Source: Istiophorus platypterus (taxonomy: Eukaryota > Chordata > Actinopteri > Istiophoriformes > Istiophoridae). From it: a stretch of DNA of 64,000 nucleotides. A model generated the notes under the pieces. That model saw nothing but the letters and a program-made list of their open reading frames with translations. It was not told the DNA's origin and made no database searches. Below are positions 12,416-25,660 of this stretch, one piece after another; position 1 is the stretch's first letter; every line of letters begins with the position of its first letter. The stretch covers positions 14,768,214-14,832,213 of the forward strand of contig CM029111.1 in the NCBI GenBank assembly GCA_016859345.1. Reading direction: 5' to 3'. The position numbers were made by a program, and so were the translations under genes.

Positions 12416-14480
12416 AGCTACAGCAGTTTTTCTTGAGAGTTTGTATCACACCAGTGTGTTGATGCTGAGTGTCATAAGCTGATGATAGAGCTTCCTGTTG
12501 CAACACCTTTTCCTTGGTTAGCGGATCACCACTCAACTGCCTCCTCTGAAACCCGCACTTTTAAAATTTCTTTGTGGTTTTTACATTTATATTGCAACAT
12601 CCGCTCAGTTTGCACCCACTTTGTTTGACAAACATGTCTGGTAACAGTTAAAGTTAGTTCAAAGGTACTCTATATTTTCTCATGCTGTGTATGCATTGTT
12701 GTCTTTCCTCTTGTCAGGTTCAGTCTCTGCTATTTCTTGTTAGGCTTTTTTTTACCCCTCAGTTCCACTAGATGCCACTGTGGTGCTTTGGACAAATGAG
12801 GACGGAGAGTGATATCATAATCCATTGCCTGACAATGAACAGCAATAGATTAGTGCTCACAGTTTTTTCAATACCTTACTGGCCTAGATAACCTTGATAG
12901 ATTAAATTAATCCGTTTCATGCACAAATCCAGTAATTCACCAGCCTATTTTAGTGTGGCCTTAGTAAAAAAGAATCACAAAAGTTCTTTGAATATCAGTA
13001 CACTCCTGCTTAAAAATCCCCATGAGGCTTCATCAGCTTATTTTAAGAGCTCTTCCCAGAATATTAATAGAATATCTCTTTAGCGTCTATTTTTACTCCT
13101 GACTTCTTGGCTACCTCATGATTGTCTCAAAATTCAGCAGCCTGTTTAAAGCTGACACACTATTGTTGGTCCAGAAATGATAAATTATTCATGTTTTTCC
13201 TGTTACTATAAATTCTCACGCCACTGTGTTGCTTACTATGAGTGCGGAAGCTCTGGGCTCACGTTCATTGGAAACGCGCTGAGCTGAAAGATTATTATTA
13301 ATATGTAAATTGAAAATTAACCCCTTACGTCCAGTTTTCCCCCTTTTTCCCCTCCTTTAGTAGCTACACAGTATCATGCTTTAAATATTCTGTATCAGCT
13401 TTTTCCAGATCTTCATTGTTGCTGCAATTTATAGAATATTAAAACTCAAGTTATTGTTTTTAACCGCTGCACCATCCAAACAAATAGAAATATCGTAGAT
13501 TTCTTTCATTACACATAAATTTCCACCAAAGTTCAGCCCAACCTTTTTGGTACCTTTAAAAACTTTGAATCTCAACTAAAACTTAAACAATATATCTGTG
13601 GGTTTAAACATACTTTTGATGTACAGCATGAGTTTCCACTGGACACCAGCAGGCTGTTAGGAAATAAAACAAGTTTAAGATATGAATATAACTGGCTATA
13701 TACATGTCGGAGCAATAGTTGTTAGACAAAATATATGACAGACTTCTTAGCATGCAGCAGCTCAATCAGACAATTACCTGGACAATTTTTTTCCTCCTCT
13801 GTGAAGCTGTTATCTGCTCATTAGAGGTAGTCTGGTGGACTGCACATTCTGTGACTGAAAACTATTATATGAAAATGCAAGTATTTTCTAGCACCTGTCA
13901 TGTATTAGCATTCATACTGGCAGTCTCATCTGCAGACAAAGGGTTAAGAGGTCTCCAAGCTCTAAGTGGCTTGTTAGAATCTGTTTTCATATCTTTGAGA
14001 AACATATTAGATTGAGTTTTAATCTCCACCTGATAGCTCAGTATCAGCATCGGGCATCACTTGCAGACTGCCGCGAGCTGTGAAAGTGCTCCCAAATGTC
14101 ACAGGACTAAAAAGAATCTTAATCCTAATGATGTGCGTTCCCGCTTGTCCCTCTTCTTCTTCACCCCTGAATCTGTGGAAAATCAGAGAAGCCAAAATTG
14201 TACAATTTGTCCTTTGACCCAAGATGAAGTGTTAACTAAATTATGTCAGCTGGTGGAAAAAAAAAAATCTGCTTCATAATTAGTGCCATTTCAATTAAAT
14301 GGCCACTGCAGTGGATGATGTGATGAATTGCAGCCTACTTCCTCTTTTCTTGTAGTAATTACAGGGTTTATGGTTAGAGCCCTGGCCGCATTTGTTGGAC
14401 ATGACACTCTGAGATAGGATGGGGAGTTGGGATTGATTTTCAAGTTGATGGCTGAACAAGGCAGTGTGTTGCAGCATGGA
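12416..14480. other. Intergenic region between ocstamp and trhr
   Basis: AT-rich DNA without recognisable exons or clear mobile-element ends. A 98-codon frame at 13719-14015 has no family resemblance. Cis-regulatory sequence for trhr may lie here, but nothing specific can be shown. Confidence 0.5.
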
Positions 14481-14487
14481 TATATAA
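14481..14487 (+). promoter_or_regulatory. trhr: Candidate TATA box of trhr
   Basis: TATATAA lies about 25-30 bp before a purine-rich stretch and about 180 bp before the donor of a candidate 5' non-coding exon. Position fits a core promoter; there is no experimental support. Confidence 0.4.
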
Positions 14488-14511
14488 TGATGTGTGATGT
14501 GAGAGGGAGGG

Positions 14512-14665
14512 GTGCACTGGGAAAAAAAAGGGAGGGAGAGGGAGGCATATGTGGACGACTAGAGCGGCTCTGGAGGAGGACTAAGCAGTCATCTGTGTTT
14601 CTTGGTTGATTGCACCTGAGTGCTGCAAACGTGTCAGAGTGAGCACCGCCTGTTGCAAAAGGATG
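14512..14665 (+). other. trhr: Candidate 5' non-coding exon of trhr
   Basis: A strong donor (GGATG|GTAAG) ends at 14665. A matching acceptor before the coding start could be CCGCAG ending at 15415 or TATTTAG ending at 15369. TRH-receptor genes commonly have a non-coding first exon. The 5' border is set only by the TATA box upstream. Confidence 0.4.
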
Positions 14666-15427
14666 GTAAGCCGCCGATTTTCTTCTCTTGAAAATGTTTA
14701 TCTTTTCTGCCGTGATTTAATTTTTTTCTAGACTTGACTCAACTGTAAATGGCTTAGTGATTTATTTCTGCTTTATTTCAGAAAAGGGAAGGGGGGTAGT
14801 TTTTGCTTGAAGAGGATAACAGGGGGAGATCTTTTAATTTTTAGTCACACCAAAATTTATATTTCAGCCTTATATTGCAAGATTTTAATTTTTTTTAGTT
14901 GCAAATGATGCGCAGTGGCTCATGAGGGTGTTTCAATTAAATGCAGAGGAAAATAAATCTGTCATTGTTTGAAACTTAATTTTTCCCCTTCAGAATCAAC
15001 TAGTTAATAGGACTAATATTTAAGATATGAGAAAGGCAGAATACAGTTGGCTGATATCTTTATTGACATTGTTGGTCAAACGTTATCTCTAGAAGCAGTT
15101 GTTCTCCCTTCATTTGAGTCTACGTCATGCCAATAGTTAACATATGAAGTTAAATGTCACATAATGTTGGCCCTTAATTTGGTATCTATTTATACTACAT
15201 ATTCAGATATCGAAGGGGGAGGATGCTGAAGTTTTCTTTTTTAAGTCAAAGGCTGAGTCCCAGTAATTATGAAAAAGCTTGGACCAAGACTTTAACAAAG
15301 AGGAATTAAAAATTCAGGTTTTAATTTCCATACAGTTGATAACTATTCCCTCTGCATTGCTGTATTTAGGATTCTTGTTTTGTGCCCATGGAGATCAACT
15401 GAACTGTGGCCGCAGGACTCGGACAGG

Positions 15428-17887
15428 ATGGAGAACAACACAACCATCTTTCAGGATGTCTCCAAGGTTTCAAATCTGACAGAAATGCCTCTTAACCCTC
15501 TTGAAGAGCAGGTCATAACAATATTTTTGACAATGCTCATCTGTGGGGTTGGGATCGCTGGGAATATCATGGTGGTGCTGGTTGTGCTGCGCACTAAACA
15601 CATGGTGACCCCGACCAACTGTTACCTTGTCAGTCTGGCTGTGGCAGACCTCATTGTGCTCTTGGCTGCAGGGCTTCCTAATATCTCTGATGTTGTAGCC
15701 TTCTGGATATACGGATACACGGGATGCTTGTGCATCACTTATCTTCAGTACTTGGGCATCAACGTGTCATCCTGCTCCATCACAGCGTTCACCATTGAGC
15801 GTTACATTGCCATTTGTCACTCCATAAAGGCGCAGTTCATATGCACCGTTTCCCGGGCCAAGCGGATCATAGCCGGAGTCTGGGTTTTCACCTCACTCTA
15901 CTGCATCATGTGGTTCTTCTTGGTGGACACAAATGAAACCGTCTATACCAACGGGGTGGTGGTCACCTGTGGCTACCGCGTCTCCAGGAGCCTCTACATG
16001 CCAATCTACTTCCTGGACTTCACTCTGTTTTATGTGATCCCCCTCATTGTGGCCACGGTGCTCTATGCGCTCATCGCGAGGATCTTGTTCATGAGCCCTC
16101 TGCCGTCGCATCTCAGCGACAGGGGGGGGTCGGTTCACCAGGGTCACTCCAACAGCACCAACCAGGCCAACAAGGGTGCCATAACCGCAAGGAAACAGGT
16201 ACTAAAGACACTTGATTGACAACGTTTAGAGGTAAAAAGGAGGAAACCCTAACCTTTATTAGAAAATATTGACATCTTACGTATAATTTCTGTATTAGAA
16301 ATCTGTTTTTTTTTAAGATAGATCTCAATGTAAATGGGAAGAAACATTGTTAAGGTCGGGATTTTCCAAATCTTGATCACCTCCTAAAATTTATTTATTC
16401 ATTTATTTTATCATGCCAGTAGGGATAGCAATGGGTTGGTCCACCGCTTTGGTCCAGTCAATATCTATTGTTAGATTTTGTACAGACATTTATGGCTCTG
16501 AGATGATGGCTCCTACCGACTTTTTTGATCCCATGACTTTTCCTCTGACACAACCATATGGTCAACATTTGTGATTTTGAATGAAATGTCATGACGACAA
16601 CTGATGAACCGTAATAACTTTTTGTTGAGTTTTCATCTACAGCCATCAGATCAATACCTGCAAAAACTAATGGCGATGCCATCTACCTCAGCTGTACTTA
16701 GTGTTTAGTGTGTTTAGCAGATGTTAGCATGCTAACACACTGAACCACTAAACAAGGTAAACATTATACCTGCTAACATCAGCATATCAAGCTGCCAGTA
16801 GGCCTAATTATCAGAAGTGTTTGTTATAAGGTCAAACCCTAGACATCAGAGTTGGTGGCTCTTTGTTTGACGGTTTGTGTCAGATGATGTTTTGACGCCA
16901 ACATCCGACAATCACAGGCGCTTCACACAGTGACTGCTAAGGTAGGAAGCAAGCAGGATCTGAACTTGTCCCTCAAGCTCTCTTTTTTCTTTTTTACGCA
17001 TTTATTTCTTTTACTAGTGATGTTTACGAATGATTTGCAACACTGTGAATGTCTTCCAGGAGAAACAGACTGAAAACTTGTGCTTTGATCCCCCATAGTT
17101 AAACAGTAATCTTGAGGTTTCCTATGGTAGCCGGCTTTTCACCTTGCCTTCGAGCGTAGTTGATCTGAACAACTATAAACATTTCAGCCCATCATATGAC
17201 CTTGTTATTTTATTACATAACCTGACCTTTAACATTGTCATCATGAGCATGTTAGCATTCTGACATTAGTTTTTACCTCAAAGCAATGCTGTTGCCCAAG
17301 GTATAGCCACACAGAGCTACTGGCAGGGCTGTGGATTTTTGTTAAACATCTACAGCACTGATATTGAGTCGTACATGTGCCTGTTAAGATCATTTTAATT
17401 GGAGTTTTTCCTCATTATTGTTACATAATTACAGCGCTCCCTTGTCCTTTGCTTCCCTGCTCATCTGTCTCCTTCTCCATATCAACAGATCACTAAGATG
17501 CTGGCGGTGGTGGTCATCCTCTTCGCCTTGCTCTGGATGCCTTACCGAACGCTGGTGGTGGTCAACTCCTTCATCGACCCGCCCTACCACAACACCTGGT
17601 TCCTGCTATTCTGCCGTATGTGCATCTACACCAACAGTGCCATCAACCCCATCATCTACAACCTTATGTCCCAGAAGTTTCGTGTCGCCTTCAAAAAGCT
17701 CTGCAAGTGCAGCTGGCGGCACAAGGAGAAGGCCGCTGAGTACAATGTGCCGATTTATTACGGCGTGATGAAGGATTCGTCCCACGAGAGCAACGAGCCG
17801 GTCACAGAGCAGGAGGATGTGAGCGGCCAAACCATCAAGAGGTTCAACATAACGGATGATGAAACAAGCACTTTCAGCATCTCTTAA
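15428..17887 (+). CDS. trhr: Thyrotropin-releasing hormone receptor (class A GPCR)
   Basis: Cell-surface receptor for the tripeptide TRH; the family signals through Gq and phospholipase C. Two coding exons: 15428-16198 and 17489-17887 (TAA), phase 0, 389 codons. Seven hydrophobic helices are present. Visible marks: N-glycosylation sites at N3/N4 and N16, the TM1 GN at 45-46, LAVAD with D74, a likely C100-C181 disulphide, ERY at 124-126, LLWMPYR at 271-277 and NPIIY at 310-314. Residues known to contact TRH in the mammalian receptor (Tyr106, Asn110, Tyr282, Arg306) are matched by Y108, N112, Y276 and R300, so binding should be intact. KLCKCSW after helix 7 offers palmitoylation cysteines. The third loop and C-tail differ from mammalian TRHR1. 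With its place beside ocstamp, this points to a TRHR2- or TRHR3-type copy; subtype is not settled here. A repeat fills much of the intron. Confidence 0.95.
16435..17335 (+). repeat. Repeat family B in the trhr intron, interrupted
   Basis: The left part (16435-16850) holds TTTGGTCCAGTCAATATC, GACTTTTCCTCTGAC and GCAGATGTTAGCATGCTAAC. The right part (17215-17335) holds ATCATGAGCATGTTAGCATT and a CCACACAGAGCTACTGG block. These are consecutive pieces of the same repeat, so about 350 bp seem to have been inserted between them. Confidence 0.65.
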
Positions 17888-18600
17888 TAAAGGATGCATT
17901 TTTTTTTGGGGGGGGGTCATTAGGACAGACTGTGTGTATGATAAAATATTTGTGGAGATCTTTCATTTTAATGGTTAAAATGGCTGTCATTTCCACCTTT
18001 TCGGAAAGGCATTTACTCACGCTGGAATCTCCAGATATTATTCGTGTTTGCTGTGACACAGGCTGTATTTGTGGTGTGGTAGTTGTGGTACATTTGCATC
18101 ACCATTGTAACTGTGTCATTAATACAGTAGGCAGTAGTGTAATTTAAACTATTCATTGGAGCATGTTGGTATAATAGAGTGTGCCACTGTTTCACAAAAA
18201 AATGAGTCGTTCTTTGAAATGTTTCTGGGAATATTGTATTCACAATTTTAGTGCTCATACTCAAGTAAAAAGCACTGGGAAAGATGGACATGTGACTGAT
18301 GCTGTAGGCGCACATTTTGAATTTCCCTTTGAAAAAGATTTTATGTATATATTTTTGTGTAGTTGCCAGAAATAATTTTGTGCAACAAGGAACTAATCAA
18401 ATTATCCCTATAACATGTCTGTTTCCCTTGATAACAACTAATCAACTGAAGTGTTGAACCGAAGTGTGCTCAGATGTACCCCACTCTTAAAAAAGCACTG
18501 ATACCCTCACAGTCAGTTCACAAAAAAAAAAATGCATTTGTTCATGGGGCAAATTGACTTATTCTCATAAAATTTGAATAAATAATAAAAATGTAAATTA
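17888..18600 (+). other. trhr: trhr 3' UTR (probable)
   Basis: Follows the TAA stop and runs through AT-rich unique sequence to AATAAA at 18577-18582. Family B repeat sequence starts about 50 bp further on, so the transcript likely ends near 18600. Confidence 0.5.
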
Positions 18601-18649
18601 AATATAAATTAAATTATTATTGGTTATAGAGCAAGTAATGTCCAGTCCA

Positions 18650-18790
18650 AGTCAGTCCAGCACTTTGGTCCAGTTGGAAATACCTCAATAACTGTTGGAT
18701 TGATTTTCATGAAATTGTGGACCAATAATCATGGTTCTCAGAGGATCAATCCTAACAACTTTGGTGACCTGTTTATATGAATCATGTTCA
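18650..18790 (+). repeat. 5' fragment of repeat family B
   Basis: Contains CACTTTGGTCCAGTTGGAAA, ACTGTTGGATTGATTTTCAT and AACTTTGGTGACCTG, the start of the same element seen at 11735 and 16435. Confidence 0.65.
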
Positions 18791-21700
18791 TATATAGGTC
18801 AATAGGGTAGCTAAGCAGCTTCTATAGTGCAGGCCATGGTCCGCTTACTCACCTATGTTTTCCCTTATGTTCTCCTTTTTGTCAGACCTCCTCTCAGACC
18901 TGTGTGGGGGTGTGTACCAACTGAGCTGGACTGACAGCTTCCTTACTCTCCTGTTATATTTGTTGCACCTGCGAATGACCATTTACACCATTGCAGTTTG
19001 TTCAAATCATGTTATTCCCAGAATCATGCTATCTAACTAGCCACAGTCATTGAAAACAACTGTGCGGGTGTACAGGGCCTTTAATATTAAGGATTTTAAA
19101 GGGGCGATATGTAATTCTTCTCTGCTGCCGAACAAAATGGGACGTGGTCTGCACTAGCTGGTTGGCATGCTAACTTCATTAGATTTATAGAAATAAAAAA
19201 CTGTTACAAATAGAAGCAAAAACAAGATTTTCTTCCACCACTAGAGGGATGTAAAGGAAGGAAATTTGATGCTAAATGTTGGGGTTTTTTCTAGACTGAC
19301 AACAAAATGGCACTTTTAAGCCTCAGTTAGTAGTTGGAATTGTTTTTCGTCAATAACCAAATGCCACATCTTTCAGTCCATGTAGTCTAATGCTCCGATT
19401 ATAATCGGTTAAAAGGCCCAGACAGGACGAAGATACTCTAATGCACGGTTTAACCTGGTTACTTTCTGGCTGTGTTCTTTCTGTGCATGCCCGCTCTCTA
19501 GATGTAAATATGGAGGATTACGTTCCTCCTAAACATGAGTTGTTATCAAGGTGTTTTGCTTCATTAAGAGCAATAGAATAATGACAACTACTGCGCTGAA
19601 GTGACGATAGATATCCATCTTCAAGGAGCTGATCAAGCATGCGCTAAGGAGATAAAATAACTGGCAAGGAAGACGAATGCAAAACATATTCAAAACTTTT
19701 TTTGCTTATCACATTGCTGTTCGGATTAATGCATTCAATCGAAATGAAAAAAATCTGTGCATGTAAACACAGCCACAGTCATTGAGCTACGACTGGATTT
19801 GCTTAGCCTGCTAATGAAAAAAAAACTAAACAAAACAATAACTGAGTAACTCTGTGCATGGGAAAAGTTTCAATCATTAGATTACCAGTCTGACAAGCTG
19901 GGTGGCAGGAACTAATGACCACAGAAGCTCTAATAGCTAACAAATCAGTTCCAATTCAAAAGATCAGCCAACCCAGAGACGGAAAACAAAGTTGTCATTT
20001 CAGCCACTGGAGATGTGCAAGAAATCTGATGGGAAGTACATTATTGAAAAAATATCGTGACGCTTATTGTTGGCAACAAGTTCTGGAATCCCTGTCATTA
20101 CGTTGCTGTCATCTTGTGCTGTCAGCCACAACACTGCATGGCGCCGCATCTCGACACATCCAGCTCACTGATCGTCATGTAACTTGGCGTTTACTATCTG
20201 GAACACCGCTGTAAGACATGTATATAAGTCTCTTTTTAGGTCACATGTTTGAGCCTAAATTTGAGCCCATGTAAATACATTTTGTAAGGTTTTGGATTGT
20301 GGGATTAACATCTCCCTTTTCAATTCTAAAAACTCTTTACAGTCTCTTTATTTATGAGTTTTGTGTGTTGAATTTAAATAAATCTTGAGTGTTAGTCATA
20401 CTGTACTTTCTTTAGGAAACTGTGACTTAGAATAGATTTACATAAGTTGAAGCAAAGCTGTAGATACAAAGTAACATGTCTGCATACAGCAGACAGAGTA
20501 TCAGATGGACCATTTCAAAGACAGTCTATGATTCTCTTTTGGTTTGATTCGCAGTAATTAGCCAATATCTTGTCATATTTGTGCGAATCAGATCAAACCT
20601 TCGTTTGCTTTTTTCCAGTTCCTCGTTGCAGCTCTAAACTATAAAAAACCATAGCTGTGGCTACATTTTAGGCACAACAATCACATAAATAAAAATAACT
20701 AGCAAAACATATGTCACTAAGAAAATTTGCAACCTCAGCAGAAGCTAAATCATTAAGTTAGGCACCTTTACAATGAGGCTACTGACAATAATCAAACTTT
20801 TCTGTGCTTTCTAATGTAGGAGCCATATTCTCAGTCATGTTGAAAATATCTCACAAAGCAATTAAGTCCCTCTGGACATTGTACAGGCTGAATATAGCTG
20901 ATAAATTCCATATATGTTTCTTTTTTTATGATGAAAGAGATGTCACAGGGGTCTGAGGGAAAGAATCAGTCAAGGCAGAAATACACACTCAGCGAGACCC
21001 ACAGCAAAGAGGCTTGTTAGTGCACCCACAGCACCATTTATATTTTCTTTTGAGCTCTAACATGTAACATCTTGGATCGATAATACATTGTTTTTGTGTT
21101 GGGACTATTGTTTTGTTCTGCTGAATGTCAAACAGCACAATGTCTTTTTCTGTGACTGATGGTGTGTATGAGTTTTCTGACAATTATTCTTTACAGATTT
21201 CCACGCCGTTCCCTCACAAAACTCAATACCTTTGTCAAGGAAAAAAAAAAAAATTAGAAAATTAGGTTTTTCAACCTCATTTCCCGGAAGACATTTAAGC
21301 CTTTAATCTCTCAGCTACAGTCACCACACCTTCCTCCACTTGGTGGGTGTAAAATTTAGTATACACCTAAAGCCAATTACTCAGACAAACACTAAAGGCA
21401 TTAAAGAAATATTCATCTGCTTCTGCATAGACCTAACTACTTTTCAAAGCAACAGCCTTTACAAATATTAATCATTTGGCCCATTTTGTCTTGTTGTTTG
21501 GCAGGACAATCAGCTCTTGATGGTAGATTTGAACAGGGACCTGCAGGAAATAACCAAGAGAGCCAAGTCTGAAAGTAACCCCCAGTCCTATCAAAAAGAA
21601 TTCAACATTTTATAAACAGTTCAGAGATAATCAATGATTTTTTTATGAGCATTTTCCCCCAGTTGTTCCTCCCCAGTGACTGCACTGAAAAGTTCTGCCA

Positions 21701-22119
21701 ACACAAACAGTTTGAGTATGGTTTAATATCTGCTGAGAGCTGTGTTTTGTCAGTATGCCTAGGTGTTTTTATTCTTTGTTCCCGTTGTGACTCATACAAT
21801 CAAAACTGTGCCCACTCATTAATGAAAGGGAAAATAAATAAATAAATACAGAAACCAGAACAATTGCAGTTATTTCACACCAGTTTTACATTTTGAAGTG
21901 TACCTCATTTAAAATGTAAATGTAACTGAGAAAAAAAAAAGTTTCTCTTATCGGAGTGAACACACAGTCAAAAATCTGCAAAAAAAGAGGGTTAGTAAAA
22001 GGAAGATTTGAGATTTATTTTCTGTAAGATTTAAGAATGATTGTTTATCTTTGCATAGCTTCTAGCAGCCATTAAACACTGCCACTGCCACAATAAAGGA
22101 AAGTGCTCTTGAAGAATAC

Positions 22120-22585
22120 TTTGATATTTTTGGAAATTTTTGCTTATTTACTTTCTTGCCAAGAGTCAGATATTTAGAGAAGACTGATGTCACTATCACG
22201 TCTGTACAGTAGACATGAAGCTAGGTGGTTAGCTGGTTAGCTTAGCTTAGTTTATCTTGGCTTAGCATTAGGACTGGAAACGGGGAAAGCAGTTAGCATG
22301 GCTCTGTTCAGAGGTAACAAAATCCTCCAAGCAGTACCTTGGAACCTCACGGTTTTTATTCTTACATGTTTATTTTAAAAAGTAATACACCATTTGATAC
22401 GGTATCATGATAATTTGTGAGACATAGGGTCACTGGTAGTTGCTTTTTTTTAAACTAGCTGTTTCCCTGTTCTGAGTCTTTATGCTTAGCAAGGCTAACT
22501 GCCTGCGAGCTCTACCTACATATAAACCGTAAAGATATGAGAGTGGTATCAACCTTCTGAAGCAAGAGTTTATTTCCCAAAAGTT
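22120..22585. mobile_element. MITE-like element, family A
   Basis: The right end has GAGAGTGGTATCAACCTTCT and the left end a weak inverted counterpart (AGAAGACTGATGTCACTATC). Inside are GGTTAGCTTAGCTTAG and GGCTTAGCATTAGGACTGG, shared with other family A copies. It has no coding potential. Confidence 0.65.
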
Positions 22586-23109
22586 TAAATAATCCTCTAA
22601 AGCTTTGTTTTAACAGTTTTGAAGTTTTAGAGCTTAGAGACAGAGCAGTGATGTCTAAAAGGTGAGATTTAAATGTGAGGAGGGCTAATAGAGAAACAGT
22701 AATATTCAAAATCTTCTCCTTATTACTAATGCGATTCTTTCTTTATATATCAGTATACATGATGTACTGTATACTGGTTTACTCCTCTTTATATATTGTG
22801 TTCACACTCTCTGTTACAGAGTGAACCCTCACCAAACACTCGCAATACATTTGACAGTAGAACTTCACCAATGGGCAAATTCAAGGCTTTAATGACCGAA
22901 CAGATGCAGCAGCTGCGCAGATGTGCAGGCATGAGGCTGGCGGTTATGTTTGCAGTTCTTATAGTCAAAGGACAGAAAATGTGCAAAACGAGCAGGGTCA
23001 CTCAGAGTGGAAGAGGTTAGAGGCTACTTATTATTGAGCTCCTTTTTGGACAAAGACTGTCCAAAAGAAAATACTTGTGATATCTATATAATACTGTGTA
23101 CTACGGTGA

Positions 23110-23540
23110 TCAAATGAAAACATGTGAAAGGATAATACTAATAGTGAAAAATTGTTATCTACATTTACTCAAGTTAAGTACTAAGTACAATACTTAGTAC
23201 TTTACTTGAGTGTTTCCATTCTTTATATCAACTGCATTCACTGCAGAGAAAATATAAATATTGTACTTTTTATTCCACTACCTTTATTTAAAAGCTAAAT
23301 TTACCTGTTACGTTGTAGATCTGGATTGTACATTTAAAAAACATATAATCTGTTTATAAAATATGATGCACTGGTAAAATGCCCCTTCACATTAAATTTA
23401 TGTAATGATAATCCAGCAATATTTAATACACCATTGAGCGTTACCATCCTGCTGTCTAATGAGTAATTTTCACACTTTTGGTACAATTTGCTGAAAATCA
23501 TGCTGTAAAGTAAAATTATGAGTACTTGACTTTTACTTGT
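23110..23540. mobile_element. Repeat of the ACTCAAGTAAAAGTA family (family C), with a strong hairpin
   Basis: AT-rich element whose left part includes a near-perfect palindrome at 23167-23211. The right part holds GTACTTGACTTTTACTTG, the inverted counterpart of motifs seen at other family C copies (28.3, 33.9 and 55.5 kb). It is non-coding and probably non-autonomous. Confidence 0.55.
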
Positions 23541-24634
23541 AATTAATTAAAACTGTAATAATTTAACACTGAATAATGAATCATTATGATGGGAAAAGTT
23601 TAACAATAAGGTTTTTGCAGGTACATCTTTATCAGAGAGGATAAATTGTTCAACAGCGTTTTTATGTGATGATCTTCATATTTACTTTCATCTTTGTTTC
23701 TCTGATAACTTACAGCCCTTAGCTTCCAAGACAATTTTATGGCTAATGTGACATAATCAAAGACAAAATAGCCTAAGACCATTTAGATATATTCATCTGA
23801 GAAATTAACTAAGTGTTGTTGAACTTGTATCACGGATGAATCTCAAAAAAACACTAAGTCACATAGAGTTTTATTCAAAAATTATGAATAAATAATAGGT
23901 TGAGTAACATCTAGCAAGAGAGGTGGCAGCTAGTATAATATATTTTAAACCCTTTTGATAATAGAAAAAAATGAAGAGCTCTTCTGCAAGAATGAATAAT
24001 TTATCCACTGCATCTGTCAAGAGCTCTTGTCTTCTTAGTATCAACAAATATATTCAAAGGGCAGCCAGAATGTTTTGTGCTGAAGCCCATTACGCTGCCC
24101 TGAAGAGACTATTTATTATTTCTTGCCCATTAATCCTCCAGTGTTTGAATGAATTTCATCAGAGCATCAGAGAGGAGATTCTCTACTGAAACTACATAAT
24201 GCAGAGAGCAGACTTTGTTAAGACACAAAGCAGGGTGGCAGGAGATGGGTTTTAGCACACCTAATACTTTAGTTCAGTGTTCTCAAAGCAGAAGTTCAAG
24301 TAGAGGTAAATGTTTATCTAGTGAATATACCTCAAAGGAAATATTTGTTTATATACTCATTTTTTGTTTCTTACTGAAATTTTTTTTATACTGGAAAATT
24401 ATAATTTTTTGTACCAAAGAGAAATATTTTGTTTTCGGACACAAACTGCAAACTGTCCAAAACCAGTGAACAAAACCATATCAAAATATTTCTGTCTATC
24501 CCCAAAAAATGTTTGAAAAGCATCTGATAAGTAGTGGCAATTTATTTTTTATTAGATAAAAACACTTGGGGGAAGAAAGTAAATAAAAATACAGAATCAT
24601 GACATGAAAATTTATGTTTGCAGTTAAGAGCAAA

Positions 24635-24755
24635 TGCCTCCAAAACTAATAACACTTCCTTCAGCCTCAGCTGTGCCTTGTTGAGTACTAATCAGCAATT
24701 GCTAGCATGCTGAACTAAGATGGTGAACATGGCAAATATTATACCTGCATAGTTT
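24635..24755 (+). repeat. Fragment of repeat family B
   Basis: Contains GCTAGCATGCTGAACTAAGA and GAACATGGCAAATATTATAC, an internal segment of the same family as the element in the trhr intron. Confidence 0.6.
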
Positions 24756-25069
24756 TTTTCAGCATGTTAAAGACTTGGCAGCAAGACAAGGGTTTGCAAT
24801 ACTCGGAGACAGGATTTTTTTCCCATCTCTGCAAAGTTATCCTGGTGGCAACCATTTTATATTTTGTTACAACAATCACCAGGCAGAGGAAAGAATTACT
24901 CTGTTTGAGTCATTTGCTAGGAATGTGCAGTTGCACTTGTGTACATGTTTTTTGAGTTGCCACTGCAGCACCTTGCCAGATGACATCTTGTCACGTTACG
25001 GCAAAAGTTGAGCCAGGTTCAACATTTATGCCAGATGACCTCGTGTTTGCATGCCCTTCTAGTCTTTCT

Positions 25070-25660
25070 CCCTTCATGCACAATGAAACTCTCCCAGATG
25101 GTCAAGAATGCGGCAGTGCATCCAGTTTTTGATCAACCTAAAAGGGCACGTCACTCTGTTGCTCACTGACCTCCACTAGCCGCCCGAAAACCAAATTCAG
25201 ATAACCAATTCTTTCCTACAAAGTGACTTCTAGATTTAGCCCATTTACCTAAACTCAGTTATACAGGCTTATGCTCCTACTTGCCAACTGCATTCCTCCA
25301 AAGAAGGCTGTCTGGCACTGCCGTCCATACACTAGGCAATCAGAGTCCTGACTATTCTCGTATGTGGCTCCCCAGTGATGGAACAAGCTATCAAATATTA
25401 TCAGAGCAAGAATCTCTTGAAGACTCATCTCCTCTGAGAGCACGTCCTCTCCTCACACCTCTGACACCCTAAAATGCCTAACTACCTCTTACTGTGCACT
25501 TTCAGTGCACTTCCATACCTGATATCCTTGCACTTTGTCTTTTGAATAGATTGAGCACTTAGCACTTACTTCAAGGTCTCCTGCTGTACTGATGCTTTGG
25601 TATTATCCTTCACTTGCAAGCCACTTTGGATAAAAGCATCTGCCAAATGAGTAAATGTAA
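25070..25660 (+). mobile_element. 3' end of a degenerate non-LTR retrotransposon (LINE)
   Basis: A broken reading frame resembles the C-terminus of fish L2/CR1-type ORF2: KNAAVHPVFDQPKRA, then CSYLPTAFLQRRLSG and SRMWLPSDGTSYQ, with stops and frame changes. The 3' end GCCACTTTGGATAAAAGCAT followed by CTGCCAAATGAGTAAATGTA is a tail that I recognise from fish LINEs and their SINE partners. Inactive. Confidence 0.6.

Noticed and set aside
13719..14015. 98-codon frame between ocstamp and trhr
   Set aside because: Some hydrophobic stretches, but no family motif, no splice partners and AT-driven composition.
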